Assembly: GCA_026018925.1 (NCBI GenBank)
Contig: JAKSZU010000002.1
Span: forward strand, 89,493,475-89,557,474
From: Tupaia tana
Taxonomy: Eukaryota > Chordata > Mammalia > Scandentia > Tupaiidae
DNA length: 64,000 nt
Direction of reading: 5' to 3'
The notes beneath the pieces were generated by a model that made no database searches, was not told the DNA's origin, and worked only from the letters and a program-made list of their open reading frames with translations. The stretch's first letter is position 1; every line of letters begins with the position of its first letter. A program made the position numbers and the translations under genes. Positions 34,331 through 45,427 of this stretch are shown here, piece after piece.

Positions 34331-35189
34331 TCAATTGGCAAAGGCTTTTATAAATACATTTTTTATAGCTATACACATGTATAAGCTTTGATTCAGAAAC
34401 ACAAGCACATATCTTAATATATTTTATACTTTGTTGTCTCTACATTTTTTCCCTAAATGTTAAGTAGATGCTGACTTTTTTGGGAGTTTCTCCATAAATA
34501 TAAACTTGATATTTATTATAAGTGGACTAATGATCAATTTGAAGTCTTTCATAGTTCTGACAGTTCTAAGAACTTCATTTTCTGAAAGTTTACCACTTTA
34601 ATACTTCATATTCTGTATTGTGTATCTATATTTAATATGCCGTTTCAATAAGATTGTCTACATGGTCAATAAGACAGAAGTCAAATACATAAGTAAAACA
34701 TAGGAACTTAGGCAATGCCACGTTAGGGGATATGATGGTTTGAAATAAGCAATCGGATTTTTATTCTTATCACTATATAATTTCTCAGGAGTTTTTAAAT
34801 TCAGCTTTATAATGAGAAATTACAGTAGTACAATCTATAGGAGAATAATTTTAGTTTCTGTTGTTGTCTCTTTTTTTCTCATTAGTCTGTAAGCTAGTAT
34901 CACATAAAAAGACCTGAATCCACATTTCTAACTGTAAAGAAAAACAGAAATCACAATGAATAAACTGATAGGAAATAGCTATTATATGCTAGGTTAAATA
35001 ATATAAATAGCCTTTAACAAGACACTACTTCTAAAGCAACTAAACACAGATGTATTTGTTGAATGGGGTGAGGGTAGGAGGTGAGATATAAGGTGACTAA
35101 CTGGCTGACTGGAATTTTTCATAGTCCTGGGTATCTAAAACCTAGTAATTAACAGTTTCCTACAAAAGTTACACTTTGCCTCCCCACAT
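34331..35189. other. Intergenic, unassigned
   Basis: AT-rich unique sequence. I see no repeat signature or coding potential here. Confidence 0.6.
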
Positions 35190-35206
35190 AAAAGAATGAG
35201 CCTGCT

Positions 35207-35296
35207 GGGACCAGCAGATGGTGTAATGGTTATGTAGTTGGACTCCCAAGTAGTTGAGTCCCAGACTCCATGGCTTAAAACTAACTCAGGGCATGT

Positions 35297-35341
<45 letters not shown>

Positions 35342-35486
35342 TGTGTACCGAAAATCCCAAGAAGAGACTGGAGGAGGAGGGATGGTGGTGTGGTTCTACC
35401 CCCTGGGAGGTGATTTCTCGCTTTCTGTCTCTCTGTCTCTCTGGTGAGCACATACACCCTATAGCAAAAATCTCTACTAAATAGAT
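35207..35486 (+). repeat. SINE-A with internal GT expansion and TSD
   Basis: Target duplication AAAAGA[A/T]TGAGCCTGCT at 35190-35206 and 35487-35503 (one mismatch). A GT run (about 35296-35346) replaces the usual GTGTGCGTGCGTG of the body, a clear case of microsatellite birth inside a SINE. The head has lost a few bases before box B. Confidence 0.93.
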
Positions 35487-35818
35487 AAAAGATTGAGCCT
35501 GCTATTTATGTTATTATTGGTACTGAACTAAATATTTTAAGCTACAGGTTAAATGTCATTACGACTAATGCAAGAGGAACAAATCACCCTGCAACTATAT
35601 AAGCATGGAATTCCAAGCCTCCAGGGTGAAAGACAAACTGATGTCAAAAGAATTCAGAGAGCAACATACCCAGATTCACAGAGGCAGTTGGTGACAGAGC
35701 TCAGGTTAGAACTGTTTAGGAAATACCAGACCCCCGCGTCCTGCAAGGCTCTCTCTCCACACTGGCCTCTTGTCCCAGTACTCCCTTGTTCCTCAACATA
35801 CTGAACATGTTTCCCTTT

Positions 35819-35975
35819 TTTAAATAAAAAAAATAAATTTTATTTAATTTTACTTATTATTTTTAATTTGCTGTAGGGCAAGTTAAGAGAAACAGAGGGG
35901 AAGCAAGTTGCTAGGTCCGGGACCGGTAAGCCATTTGGGAGTCCAGCAGTTCAACCACCACACCACCGGCTGCTC
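35819..35975 (-). repeat. SINE-B, minus strand, with TSD
   Basis: A/T-rich tail, then AGAGAAACAGAGGGGAAGCA, GCTAGGTCCGGGACCGG and CACCACCGGCTGC. Target duplication CATGTTTCCCTTT at 35806-35818 and 35976-35988. Confidence 0.85.
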
Positions 35976-36036
35976 CATGTTTCCCTTTCAACACTTTTGT
36001 ACTTGCCATTCCTCTCTTTTCATAAAGAACACTCTT

Positions 36037-36309
36037 GGAACCAGCAGTTAGCGTAATGGCTATGTCTCTGGACTCCCACGTAGTCGACCGCGGTTCGAGT
36101 CCCGGACCCGGTGGCTTAAACTCACGCCGGGCGCGTGTGTGTGCATGCCCAAGATCCCGAGAGGAGAATGGAGGAGAAGGGATTGTGGCGTGGCCATCCC
36201 CCCTGGGGGGTGATTTCCTGCTTTCTGTCTCTCTGTCTCTGTCTGTCTGTCTGGCGAGCGCACGCACCCTATAGCAAAAACCTCTCAAAAAAAAAAAAAA
36301 AAAAAAAAA
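36037..36309 (+). repeat. SINE-A, near-consensus copy with intact Pol III boxes
   Basis: Box A TAGCGTAATGG (36049-36059) and box B GGTTCGAGTCC (36092-36102) both fit the tRNA consensus exactly. The exact duplication AAAGAACACTCTT lies at 36024-36036 and 36310-36322. The A tail is about 25 bases. It is the best candidate for a recently active copy. Confidence 0.96.
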
Positions 36310-36344
36310 AAAGAACACTCTTCCTGGTTTTTTTTTTTTTTTTT

Positions 36345-36665
36345 TTTCCCCGTAGCTCTCTATTATCTTTCAGGTCTCCATTTCAATGTCACCTTGTAGA
36401 AGTCTTTCCTGACTTCTGTGTCTAGACTTGAGATTCTATAGAAACCTCAACCCCCAACATACACCATATCAAATCACCTTCTACTGTGGAATCTTATTCA
36501 ATTTCTTCAAACACATGATAATCAAAATTATTTATTCATTTGTAAGTTTATCTGTTCCTTCTAACAGAACAGAAGTCCCATCATGGCAGAGGTTTTGTCT
36601 ATGTAATTCCCTACTGTGTACAGAACAGGGTCAGACACAGGATCATTAGTTGTTGAATAAACTCA
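36345..36665 (+). mobile_element. L2 3' end
   Basis: 'aggtctccatttcaatgtcaccttgtagaagtctttcctgac', 'aacagaagtcccatcatggcagaggttttgtc', 'agttgttgaataaa' match the L2 3' terminus. Confidence 0.75.
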
Positions 36666-36695
36666 GGTCTCCTGAAGCTTGGCCCAGATTAACTA

Positions 36696-36738
36696 TTAAG
36701 TCATCAGGAAAGTCATGACTCATTTCCCGATGATCCAA
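36696..36738. mobile_element. MITE-A, internally deleted
   Basis: 43 bp: TTAAGTCATCAGGAAAGTCA on the left, CCCGATGATCCAA on the right, with TA at 36694-36695 and 36739-36740. The loop and part of one arm are missing. Confidence 0.65.
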
Positions 36739-36876
36739 TAGAACAGGGAAAAGAGAAAGAGTATTAGAGCTCTGTGTATTTTAAGCAAGTCACAAATGAT
36801 GTGATCCCCAATGTTCTCATTTTCAGACAGGAAGATAATACTTTTATGGGGCTACTGAGAGGAAAAAGTAAATATA

Positions 36877-36945
36877 TTAGGTTGTTGGAAAGTCATGACA
36901 TGTTTTTCTATGCAAAAATGAGTCATGATTTTTCCAACAACCCAA
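36877..36945. mobile_element. MITE-A, best-preserved copy
   Basis: 69 bp, with left arm TTAGGTTGTTGGAAAGTCAT, loop TTTTTCTATGCAAAAA and a right arm nearly complementary to the left. TA lies at 36875-36876 and 36946-36947. It is the shortest full-length form. Confidence 0.93.
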
Positions 36946-36947
36946 TA

Positions 36948-38829
36948 CATAGAAGTATATCCCTAAATAAGTAAGTGATCTTGAGAAAATAGGTCCGTGT
37001 GTCTAAATTTATTTATTTATAAAATTAAAGAGTTGAATTAATAGTTCCACTCTTCTAGTTACAGAATTCTTAATTCATTGGAACAACCTGAAAAAGTCCT
37101 TCCTTCATTTATGTGTCACTTAAGTAGAACCAAGATTTGATGGCATATTAACTAGTGATTTCTCCTTTTATTTTCTTCACTAATTGACATTTCTGGTTAA
37201 CTCCTATATTGAATTAGAAACTATGCAGGCATAAATGAGGTAAGAATGTATTCTGTGCATAGGAAAAATATTTGAGTGTGTCTTAAACCATATTAAAAAT
37301 ATTTACAACTGGTAGAGTAGGGTCACCATCTTAGGAGGACAGGTACAGGCCCAATCAGATCAGATGCTGGGTGTAAACATCACAAACAGCTGCACCAACA
37401 TGCACCGTAGTGATCAGTGTCCCATGCTTTTCATGAATATAGTACTCCATATACTGTCATAATTCCTTCAATGTTAAAATGACTCTAGCCCTAAGTTGCC
37501 CATTTGCCCCAATTAGCAGGAATCCAGTCTTTCCTGGAGTTATTCTCGTTAAATATACCTAAGGATTCCCTAGGGTGGCTTATTTGTGCAAGGAGCAGCC
37601 TTCTCTTTCTTGCTACCCAAACCACCTGCTTCCAGAAGCTCAAGCATTCAAATGCACCCCTAGAGATGGAGTTTACAGACTGCAGCTTCAACCAGCCACA
37701 CCAGGCTGCACATACAGGTGGCTCCCTCCAGAATGGAATCTTTGCAGCCAGAGCACCAGAGGGAGAGAAAAGTTCTGCCACCTGAGTAGGTTCCTGCATG
37801 TGGCCCAGGCATCAGTGGGTTATCCCAGGAATGACAAGAACCACTTCTCCCTATGCCAGACTAGTAACGCTTTAATCCTGAGTGCCAAATGCCATTGTCT
37901 TTAGTGATCCCTTCATAGCAGATATACTGGCAACTTCTCCTGAGGCCTGATGAGAGTTTACAGGTGTTATGAGTCCAGGAAGATTCCTGTATCAAAGTCC
38001 CATTTCCTGGAACTTTTTTCCTGTTTAGTAGCAGAAACACTTTCTTTGTGTTAAAAAATTATTGCCTTAGTTGTCTTGTTACTACTTGCGGGGGGAAGTT
38101 AGTGATACCACTTCCTTCTGGTCTACTTATAGGTGACTGGGAAGATTATGCCACTACTAGGAACTGTTCATTCTCAGTGTCGAAGTACAAAGTCAGTCTC
38201 TCTCCCTCGCTCTTTCTAACCCCTCAGTTTCCACATCCCCTCACTTCCCATCCCTTAGATTAACTAATTCCCAGAATGACTGAAATGCAAACATCTTTTG
38301 CTTCAGGAAAAAACTTACTATAGTAAACACGGTGTACTCTTGCCTACAAAAATCTGAAATCGTCTTCCTTTTTTAATTTTTTAAAAAATTTTCTGAGCTC
38401 TGAGTTCTGAGATGTTATAACCAGTGACAAAATTGCATAAGTAGAAGTGTAATTACAATAGAACTTAATACACATAGGTTCTTAAAACAAAAGAGAAAAG
38501 AAAGATATTAATTAGGAATGATCACTGAAACATGGTTTTGTTTATTTCTTATAATATGCTAAATGGCATTTAAAATGCCTTTCCAACCTACATCGTAATT
38601 ACCACCACTTTTTTTCAAGTGTAGAAATTTAAGCAAGAGTCAGCTCTGAATTTGGTGTGGAAGGATTGAAAAGAACATCTAAGAACATCTAAGAAGTCAG
38701 GCACCATGAACAAGGGAAAGGAAGTGTAGAGACAGAAGATGTCATGGTGAACGTGACAGAGTGGTGTAGAGAAACTGAGGAAAATGTCACAGTGACCCCC
38801 GTGCAAAGGTGTAGAAACACTAAAAAAAG
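36948..38829. other. Intergenic, unassigned
   Basis: Unique sequence. Two overlapping open frames at 37504-37904 lack any recognisable domain and both strands are open there, so I do not call a gene. A short tandem word (AAGAACATCT twice) sits near 38673-38692. Confidence 0.6.
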
Positions 38830-39045
38830 GCGGACAGGTGAGGCAAGAGCAGACTCACATGGTTAAAGTGATAGGTCTTCTAGGGATATCGAAAGTCGAA
38901 CTGTGTGCAACAACCCGCAGCCTGGGAGATAGCACTTTGCTAAAGAGTTCGGGGCATTTTCACGTGATATCCGGGACTCTCCCCTACCACTCTTGCTTGC
39001 CCTGCTTCTATTTCTGTCTTTATTTTTATTTATCCCACTATCTCT
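38830..39045 (+). repeat. Possible SINE fragment of unclear family
   Basis: GGACAGGTGAGGCAAGAGCA, 'ggttaaagtgataggtcttctagg', then a CT-rich tail and 'tctgtctttatttttatttatcc'. The layout is SINE-like but does not align well with families A to D. It is followed by the SINE-B inserted at 39046. Confidence 0.35.
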
Positions 39046-39193
39046 TTTTTTTTAACTAATTAATTAATTAAAATTGGCCAGAGGGGGGGAGAGAGAGGGA
39101 AAGTGAGAAGGCAAGCTGCCAGGTCTGGGACTTGAACAGTGGTCAATCATGTGAGAGTCCAGCTCCCTTAACCACCATGTCACCTGCTGGCCT
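39046..39193 (-). repeat. SINE-B, minus strand, with TSD
   Basis: TTTTTTTTAACTAATTAATT tail, AG-rich stretch, GCAAGCTGCCAGGTCTGGGA and CTTAACCACCATGTCACCTG. Target duplication TATCCCACTAT before (about 39031) and after (about 39195). Confidence 0.85.
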
Positions 39194-39536
39194 CTATCCC
39201 ACTATTTCTCAAAATCTCTTTTCTCTTACCATGTAAAGACTCTAGGTTAGCATTGAGATTGTTCCTTTTTTAGCCTTTTTTTCTTATTTAAAATCTCATA
39301 AATTTTCAGGCCAGCATATGAAAGTGTCTGAGGAAAGATGCTACATTAATCAGAAGATAAAGTTTAAAGAATGTCTACACATTGTAAATTGTTATAAAAT
39401 ACATGATATAGTAGAGCTTAGTGCAGTCACAAAAGAGCTGAGTTTAAATTAAGTCTCACTCTGGATGTTTTGTATATATTGTGTCAGTTTACGTTCATTC
39501 AATAATTCATTCATTCAACAAATACGTCAGTATATA

Positions 39537-39668
39537 ATACAAAGGTACTTCAGAAAGTTTATGGAAAATGCAATTAAAATATGAGTTCATTTTAGTGCAA
39601 AAAAATTTAAGTCCACTTACAGATTTTTTTCATACTCATTTTCCATGAACTTTTGAAGACTCCCTCAT
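39537..39668. mobile_element. MITE-B
   Basis: Left end AAGGTACTTCAGAAAGTTTA and right end CATGAACTTTTGAAGACTCC followed by CTCATATA. TA dinucleotides flank it. The centre contains 'tttagtgcaaaaaaatttaag', as in the 31681 copy. Confidence 0.8.
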
Positions 39669-40917
39669 ATATACCCAAACAAGACATTTGACCTTATACA
39701 TATAAAGATAATTAATTACAGGGAGCACCTGATCTCACAGAAATGACTGCTTATTGGCAAAGATATAGAAGTGAATAAAATAGAATGTAATCAATGCATT
39801 GAAAAAAGTAAGTTCACACACAGTAGAAAGGTGTCACTTGGCCTTAGGAAGTGAGATAATGCTTCCCTTAAGGGAATAAGTATAAAGAGAACCCTAAGGA
39901 TGAATAGAACTGAGCTAAGAAAAAAACGGAATGTCAAAACGTTATTCCAAGCATTGACACCCAATTTGGGAACTGTAAAGTAGTTCAGAGTGGCTGGAAT
40001 ACATGGAGAGAAATGCCAAAAGTTGAAGTGTATTCAACTCTTTCTCCCCCAAGGAGATAGGACTGGCATACATGTGGGCAAGAAGATTTTAGCTAAAACT
40101 TCTAAAGAATTGCTATAGAAACCCTGGCAGGCACTAATATAAAAAGAGCTTACACCCAGTCTTCCTTGCAGACCCCTCTCCTACTCACAGGTACAATTGC
40201 ATGTAAGGGTAAGAGACAAAAGAAAGTTTCCCTTCTGAGAAAGGTCTGGGTGAGGAGTTAAGTTACTGTGAGAAAGGCACAATGCCTTGTCTGATCCTTA
40301 TTCTCTAATCACAAAATCCTTAAGCAAGTGCAGAAAGTCGTTCCTCAAATTCTGACCGGAACACAGGTGAGGACCCATTGTAACGAGGAGAAAGGAACAG
40401 AACTATCTATGGGAGAAAGGCAGGAAACCTTATTAGCCCAGGGGACACAAACTTACCAGATACTGAGGTTGAACCAGCAGCATACAGAACACAAACTGCT
40501 CTCTCAACAAACCATTCTAGGCCAACAAACATCAAGTAAAAATGACCAAAAAAATACTGGAAGAGAAGTAAGAACATAGGGGAAAGGAAAAAAAAAAAAA
40601 AAAACCACTTTCTGAAGTGCAGACTTTCCAGAAAAAAGATAAAAAGAAAGAAGAAAATCGAGAAAAACTTTTCAGAAATTCAAGCTCCACCCTAAGCACA
40701 AAGTAACACTTATGCTAATTTAAAGCTAGTGACACACCTCAGGAGGGTAACCATAACTACAATGCCCAGCTCAGCTCACTTCATGAACAAATTAACTCGA
40801 TCTTTGACACAAAGTCTTAGCAAAAAAAGCATGTCTGTTCCCAGACATAAATACTATTAACTATTGTCTCTACTATCTTAAATGTGATGTCCAGATTCAG
40901 CGAAAAATTAAGACATT
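39669..40917. other. Intergenic, largely unassigned
   Basis: Unique sequence with a poly-A run at about 40589-40605. The region 40850-40917 reads like decayed L1 ('aatgtgatgtccagattcagcgaaaaatta'). No coding signal. Confidence 0.55.
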
Positions 40918-40931
40918 AAGAAAAGGGGGTG

Positions 40932-41189
40932 GGAACCAGCAGTTAGCATAATGGCTATGTCGCTGGACTCCCATGTAGTCGACCACGGTTCGCGTCCCGG
41001 ACCCGGTGGCTCACGCCGGACTCGTGTGTGTGCGTGCCCAAGATCCCAAGAGGAGAATGGAGGAGAAGGGATTGCGGTGTGACTAATCCCCCGTGGTGGG
41101 TGATTTCTCACTTTCTGTCTCTATGACACTCTCTGTCTGTCTGGCGAGCGCACACGCCCTATAGCGAAATCTCTCAAAAAAAAAAAAAA
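40932..41189 (+). repeat. SINE-A with TSD
   Basis: Exact duplication AAGAAAAGGGGGTG at 40918-40931 and 41190-41203. A small deletion removes AAACTCA-like bases after the head. The SINE-D at 41204 begins directly after the second duplication. Confidence 0.94.
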
Positions 41190-41203
41190 AAGAAAAGGGG
41201 GTG

Positions 41204-41450
41204 AGGGCTGGTTCAGTGGCACAGAAGTAGTGCATTACTGAAGAAAAGCTAGCTATCTCATGGCAACCTTGGCTTTAATCTCCATCTCTGTCTGCCTGAA
41301 AAATGCTGGCTCCACATGTACACATGTGCATACCAGCTGGAGGACTGAAGGATCATGGCATGACCAGACCTTAGGGAGGGTGTTCTCTTTCATCTCTCAC
41401 ATGCACATGTGCACGCTCTGTCATGGATAAAGAAAATGTTTTTAAACAGT
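41204..41450 (+). repeat. SINE-D (third tRNA-like SINE family)
   Basis: AGGGCTGGTTCAGTGGCACA head, 'gtagtgcattactgaag', CCAGCTGGAGGACTGAAGG, GGCATGACCAGACCTTAGGG, a CT-rich part and GTCATGGATAAAGAAAATG. The 3' half recurs at 60284-60425. Confidence 0.55.
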
Positions 41451-41739
41451 CCTGTCAAGAAAAACCACATCAATAGAATTAGACTACAATGTTGGTACTT
41501 ATCAGAAAGGGAATTTAAACTATTATTAGTATTTTAAAGGCTTATGTGTGTGTGTGTGTGTTGGTGGGAATGGAGGTATGAATAGGGAATTCCAGCTAAT
41601 TATCATTAATTACAGGATTAAAAATGAACTAAACACAGCAGAATATATTTTAAAAAGCAAATGAAATTCAACAGTATGCTATGTATGAGATATACTTTAG
41701 ATGTCAAAGACGGAGAAAGGTGTATAAAGAGTATACAAA

Positions 41740-42250
41740 AGATAACTAAAATAGTAATATCAGAAAATCAACCTTAATAAAAAACTGTTACGAGAAACGA
41801 AGGGCATTTCCTAATGAAAAATGTATCAGGAAGATACAATAATTTTAAATATACACCTAATAATAGATCCCCAAATGCATGAAGCAAAAACGATGGAAGA
41901 ATTAAAGGAGAAATAAACAATTCAACAATAATTAGAAAACCTCATGTCCCCTTTTGATAATAGGTAGAACAGCTAGACAGACAGACAAAAAGGAAATAAA
42001 AAATATAAAATGCTATAAAACAGATCTGGCAAGCAGCTATCTGCAGAACATGCCATACAACATTAGCAGAATACACATTTTCTCAAGTTAACATGAAGCA
42101 GTCTCCAGGTTAGATCAAATATTAGATGATGAGCTAAGCTTCAACAGCTTTTTAAATTATATATAAAACATATAATAGCAGAAAGCTCAGTGGAATGAAC
42201 AGAAGAATTTTAATGACAGGAAAAGAATCAGTGAAGTTGAAGATAGATCA
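41740..42250 (+). mobile_element. Old L1/HAL1-like ORF2 fragment
   Basis: 'acctaataatagatccccaaatgcatgaagcaaaaac', 'gaaggagaaataaacaattcaac', 'taggtagaacagctagacagacagac', 'ttagcagaatacacattttctcaagt', 'tccaggttagatcaaatattag' follow the endonuclease-RT part of L1 ORF2, with many stops. Confidence 0.65.
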
Positions 42251-42356
42251 ATAGAAATAATCCAATCCAAACAGCTGTGAGAAAAAAAAAAAGATGGAAA
42301 AAAAAAAAAGAACAGAATCTTGGGAACTTAAAAGATAGTAATAAAAATACATTTGT

Positions 42357-42622
42357 GTATTTTTCTTTTAATTTTCTTTTAATTTCTTTGTCAAAGAAAG
42401 ACAGTAAGAAAGAGAGAAAAGAAAAATAAGAAAGCACAACCCTCCACTCCATGAGGAATGACCATGCTTCAGTCCCTTCTCTGTTTCTCCCTCTTTTCAG
42501 GATTGAAGGCACATTTGCACACACACACACACAACATGTTTTTCACTCTGCCGGGTCTAGGACTCAAACTGTGCTATTGGCTATGTGAGATCCAGCTCAC
42601 CTAACCTCCAAACTGGTGGCCT
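42357..42622 (-). repeat. SINE-A, minus strand, old
   Basis: T-rich tail, the AG stretch, 'cttcagtcccttctctgtttctccctcttttcagg', a short CA run (42519-42532) and a reversed head with GGGTCTAGGACTCAAACTGTG. Diverged. Confidence 0.75.
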
Positions 42623-42639
42623 AAAATTTTTTATGTTTG

Positions 42640-42831
42640 GATCATCAGAGTCTTACAAAGAAAGGAAGAAGTATGTGGCGTGAAAAACATTTGAAGGAAT
42701 AGCTGAAAACTTGGCAAATTTTGCAAAAGACATATTCAAGGCGCTTAGTGAATCCCAAATAGAATAGACCTAAAGATATGCATACCCAGATACATTACAA
42801 ATTTCTGAAAACTAAATATAAAGAAAAAATA
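42640..42831 (+). mobile_element. Old L1 fragment, left part
   Basis: 'gaatcccaaatagaatagacctaaag', 'gcatacccagatacattacaaatttctgaaaact' belong to an old L1 that continues at 43291-43455. The L1 3' end at 42832-43290 is inserted between the two parts. Confidence 0.55.
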
Positions 42832-43290
42832 TTTTTTTTAAATTTCAGTTTCATTTATACATTCAATCACTATACATCATTTAGCTTGTAAAGTGAATTT
42901 TCCCAACATGAATATACTTCACACCAGTTCAGTAGAGGGTAATATACACGTTATTATCAACAGACAATAATTCATTTCTGTGTTCCATAAATGTCTCGCC
43001 TCTCTATTTTTCTCCTTAATATCTTTCCTCACACTCTTCCCCCTCCCCACTCTCCTCCCACACTATATCCAGTATTTGTAACCATTTTCCATGCTTCTAT
43101 ATCCTCTAATCTTTCAGTTTCCACCATAAAAGGCAGACAGTCTATAGATATTAAGTAGAGACATACAATGCCTCTCTTTCATAGCCTGGCTTGCTTTCAC
43201 ACAGAGGTTAATCTTCCATATTTGTCCACTTTCTATCAAAAGCTAGGGTCTTGTTTTTATGGCTGAGTAGTATTCTCTAGAGTATAGTAT
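42832..43290 (-). mobile_element. L1 3' end, minus strand
   Basis: T run, then 3' UTR words shared with the + copy at 54563-55110 in reverse complement: 'catttatacattcaatcac', 'ttagcttgtaaagtgaatttt', 'acaatgcctctctttcatag', 'tccatatttgtccactttctat', 'gctgagtagtattctctagagta'. 5' truncated within the last ORF2 codons. Confidence 0.85.
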
Positions 43291-43455
43291 CTTTAAAGCA
43301 GACAAAGAGAAATTATGCATTACCTATAGGGAAATAATTTGAATGGCTACAAATTCTCATCAGAAACCATTCTCATCAGAAATAGCATATATTTAAAATG
43401 CTAAAGGAACAGAATTATAAGCTTAGAATTCTATATTTAGCAAAAATATCTTTCA
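43291..43455 (+). mobile_element. Old L1 fragment, right part
   Basis: 'aagcagacaaagagaaattatgcattacctatag', 'tctcatcagaaaccattctcatcagaa', 'aagcttagaattctatatttagcaaaaatatctttcaag' continue the element cut at 42831. Confidence 0.6.
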
Positions 43456-43668
43456 AGAACCAAGATGTGGCATGGTGGTTAAGACACAGAATTCCCACAT
43501 GGCCAGCCATAGTGTGAGTCCTGGACTGGGTGGCTTGAAAATCACACCAGGTATGTGTTCATGAGTGCCCCAAATCCCAAGAGGATGGAGGAGAAGAGAC
43601 TATGACATGGTCACAGTCTGTCTCTGTCTCTCTGTTTCTCTCTGGTGAGTACCCGTGCTCTGTGGCAA
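43456..43668 (+). repeat. SINE-A whose tail became a GAAA satellite
   Basis: 'gatgtggcatggtggttaag' head, 'agtgtgagtcctggactgggtggcttg', 'ccccaaatcccaagaggatggaggag', a CT-rich part and GTGAGTACCCGTGCTCTGTGG, then the A tail runs straight into the GAAA repeat. Confidence 0.85.
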
Positions 43669-43700
43669 GAACAAAAAAAAGAAAGAAAGAAAGAAAGAAA

Positions 43701-43766
<66 letters not shown>

Positions 43767-43799
43767 AGAAAAGAAAAAAGAAAAGAAAAGAAAAGAAAA
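43669..43799 (+). repeat. (GAAA)n microsatellite
   Basis: Roughly 130 bases of GAAA units with a few GGAA, AAGAAA and GAAAAG interruptions towards the 3' end. It begins in the poly-A tail of the SINE before it. Confidence 0.97.
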
Positions 43800-44454
43800 A
43801 CTAAAGAACTCTCGATTAGGAATATGAGAAGAGCAACTTAAATATAAATACTTGGATACATATATTGACTTTGATATTCTTATCTTTGTGTATATTCTTA
43901 ATATATGTTCACTAATTAAAGAGAGAAATTAGTTCTGAGGGGCATGCCAATATTTATTGATATAATGTATAAGAGAAGTACAATATAAATAGGAAGAATA
44001 AAAGAGCTATATAATGGTAAGATTTTCACCTTACACTTGAAATGGTAAATTATTAATTCTATTATATTGAGAAAAGTAAAGCATATACATTGTTATTCCT
44101 GGGACTATAATAAAAAATATACTAAAAATATAAATAGATAAATTTAAATGGGATAATGGAGTACATTTTTATTACCCATGGAAAGACAAAAAAGAGGAAG
44201 GGAAAGCTTAGAGAAAAAAAATTGAAACAAAATGTTAGTCCTGAATCCAAGCATATTAATAATTACATTAAATGCAAATGGTCTATTTAAAGAGAGAAAT
44301 TGTCAGAATGAATAAGGAAACATGACCAAATTATATGCTGTTCACAAAATAATAACTACAAATTAATAATATAGAAAAGTTAAAAGTAAAATTATTTTTG
44401 TATACCCGCAAATGCTATTCTTTACGCCAACTAATACCACCTTAAAGAACTAAA
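43800..44454 (+). mobile_element. AT-rich old L1-like remnant
   Basis: 'taattacattaaatgcaaatggtctatttaaag', 'aattgtcagaatgaataaggaaacatgaccaaattatatgctgttcac' match the L1 ORF2 start region ('ttaaatgtaaatggac', 'caatggtatgctgtct'). Decayed, edges uncertain. Confidence 0.5.
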
Positions 44455-44720
44455 TTGCAGGACCTGCGATGTTTATATTTCTGGACTCCCACATGGCCAA
44501 CTGCACTCTGAGTCCCAGACTCAGAGGCCTGAAACTCATGCCAGGTGCATATACATATGTGCCCAAAATCCTGAGAGGAGGATGGGGGGAAAGGGATTGA
44601 AGCATGGTCTTCCTCCCCGGAGGGTGATTTCTTGCTTTCTGTCTTTTGGTATCTGTCTGTCTCTCCAGGAAGCATACATACCCTATAACAAAAGTCTCTC
44701 TCTAAAAAGAAAAAAAAAAA
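44455..44720 (+). repeat. SINE-A
   Basis: Shortened head (GCAGGACCTGCGATGTTTAT), 'ctggactcccacatggccaa', 'gcccaaaatcctgagaggaggatgg', a CT-rich region and CCTATAACAAAAGTCTCTC plus an A-rich tail. Confidence 0.85.
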
Positions 44721-44807
44721 GAAAATTGTATCCTTTACAATTTACTTTAATGAGGTGGAAGTATGACTGTCCTCACAAATCATGGTTAACCTAAAAGACA
44801 CTTCTTA

Positions 44808-45046
44808 GATTTTTTTTTTTTTAATGTTTGTTTGTTTCTTCCAAGAATGAGACAAAGAGAGAAAAAGAGAACATACGCCCAGGTTCCTGACAGTGTGATC
44901 CATCCTCAGGCTTCAGCCAGCCCTGGACGTGAGCCTGTGTGTGCCTAGTATACTCAGGGAGGTCTCCAAATATGAATCCAGAAAGTTCCCATGTGGGATT
45001 ACCTGGCAGAGCATTACATTTTAGCCACTGCATCAGCATAAGGCCT
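44808..45046 (-). repeat. SINE-C, minus strand
   Basis: In reverse complement: GAGGCCTTATGCTGATGCAG, 'taatgctctgccaggtaatcccacatggg', 'ggagacctccctgagtatac', 'ggctggctgaagcctgagg', a CT-rich stretch and 'cattcttggaagaaac'. It aligns with the copies at 9938 and 54128. Confidence 0.7.
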
Positions 45047-45427
45047 CTACTTCTCTTACTCAAAGATGCCTACAGCTTTTTGTTAGGCCAGGAGTAAAAT
45101 TGAATTGTATTTTCATGACTCTTCTATTCAAAGTGTGTCCATTTCTCTTCATTAACACATTAGTCACATAATACTTTTCTTAAGGATTAAAGTTTATATT
45201 CAATAAAACTTTTTATCAGTATATAAATATTTCAACTATTGTGCTGTCACTGATTCAGGCCACATAACCTAGGGTTCTAACCTATATTAATATACAATTT
45301 AAAATCAAACCAAGAGAAACAAATTTAAAGACAGACACATAAAAATATTTGACTGAAACTTGTCTTTGATTACTGTTTTGGAACTTTGAGGCCCCTGTAA
45401 AATCAGTTCTTGCTCTTCCCCAATTTT

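Noticed and set aside
35911-36318. 135-codon open frame on the - strand
   Set aside because: It runs through the SINE-A at 36037 in antisense; the same peptide words (RARRE, SRDLGHA) recur in every SINE-A copy. It is a repeat shadow.
37504-37904. Possible processed gene piece
   Set aside because: Two frames and the reverse strand are open together, with no conserved motif, poly-A tail or target duplication.
43602-43841. KERKKERK repeat protein frame
   Set aside because: It is a translation of the GAAA microsatellite.
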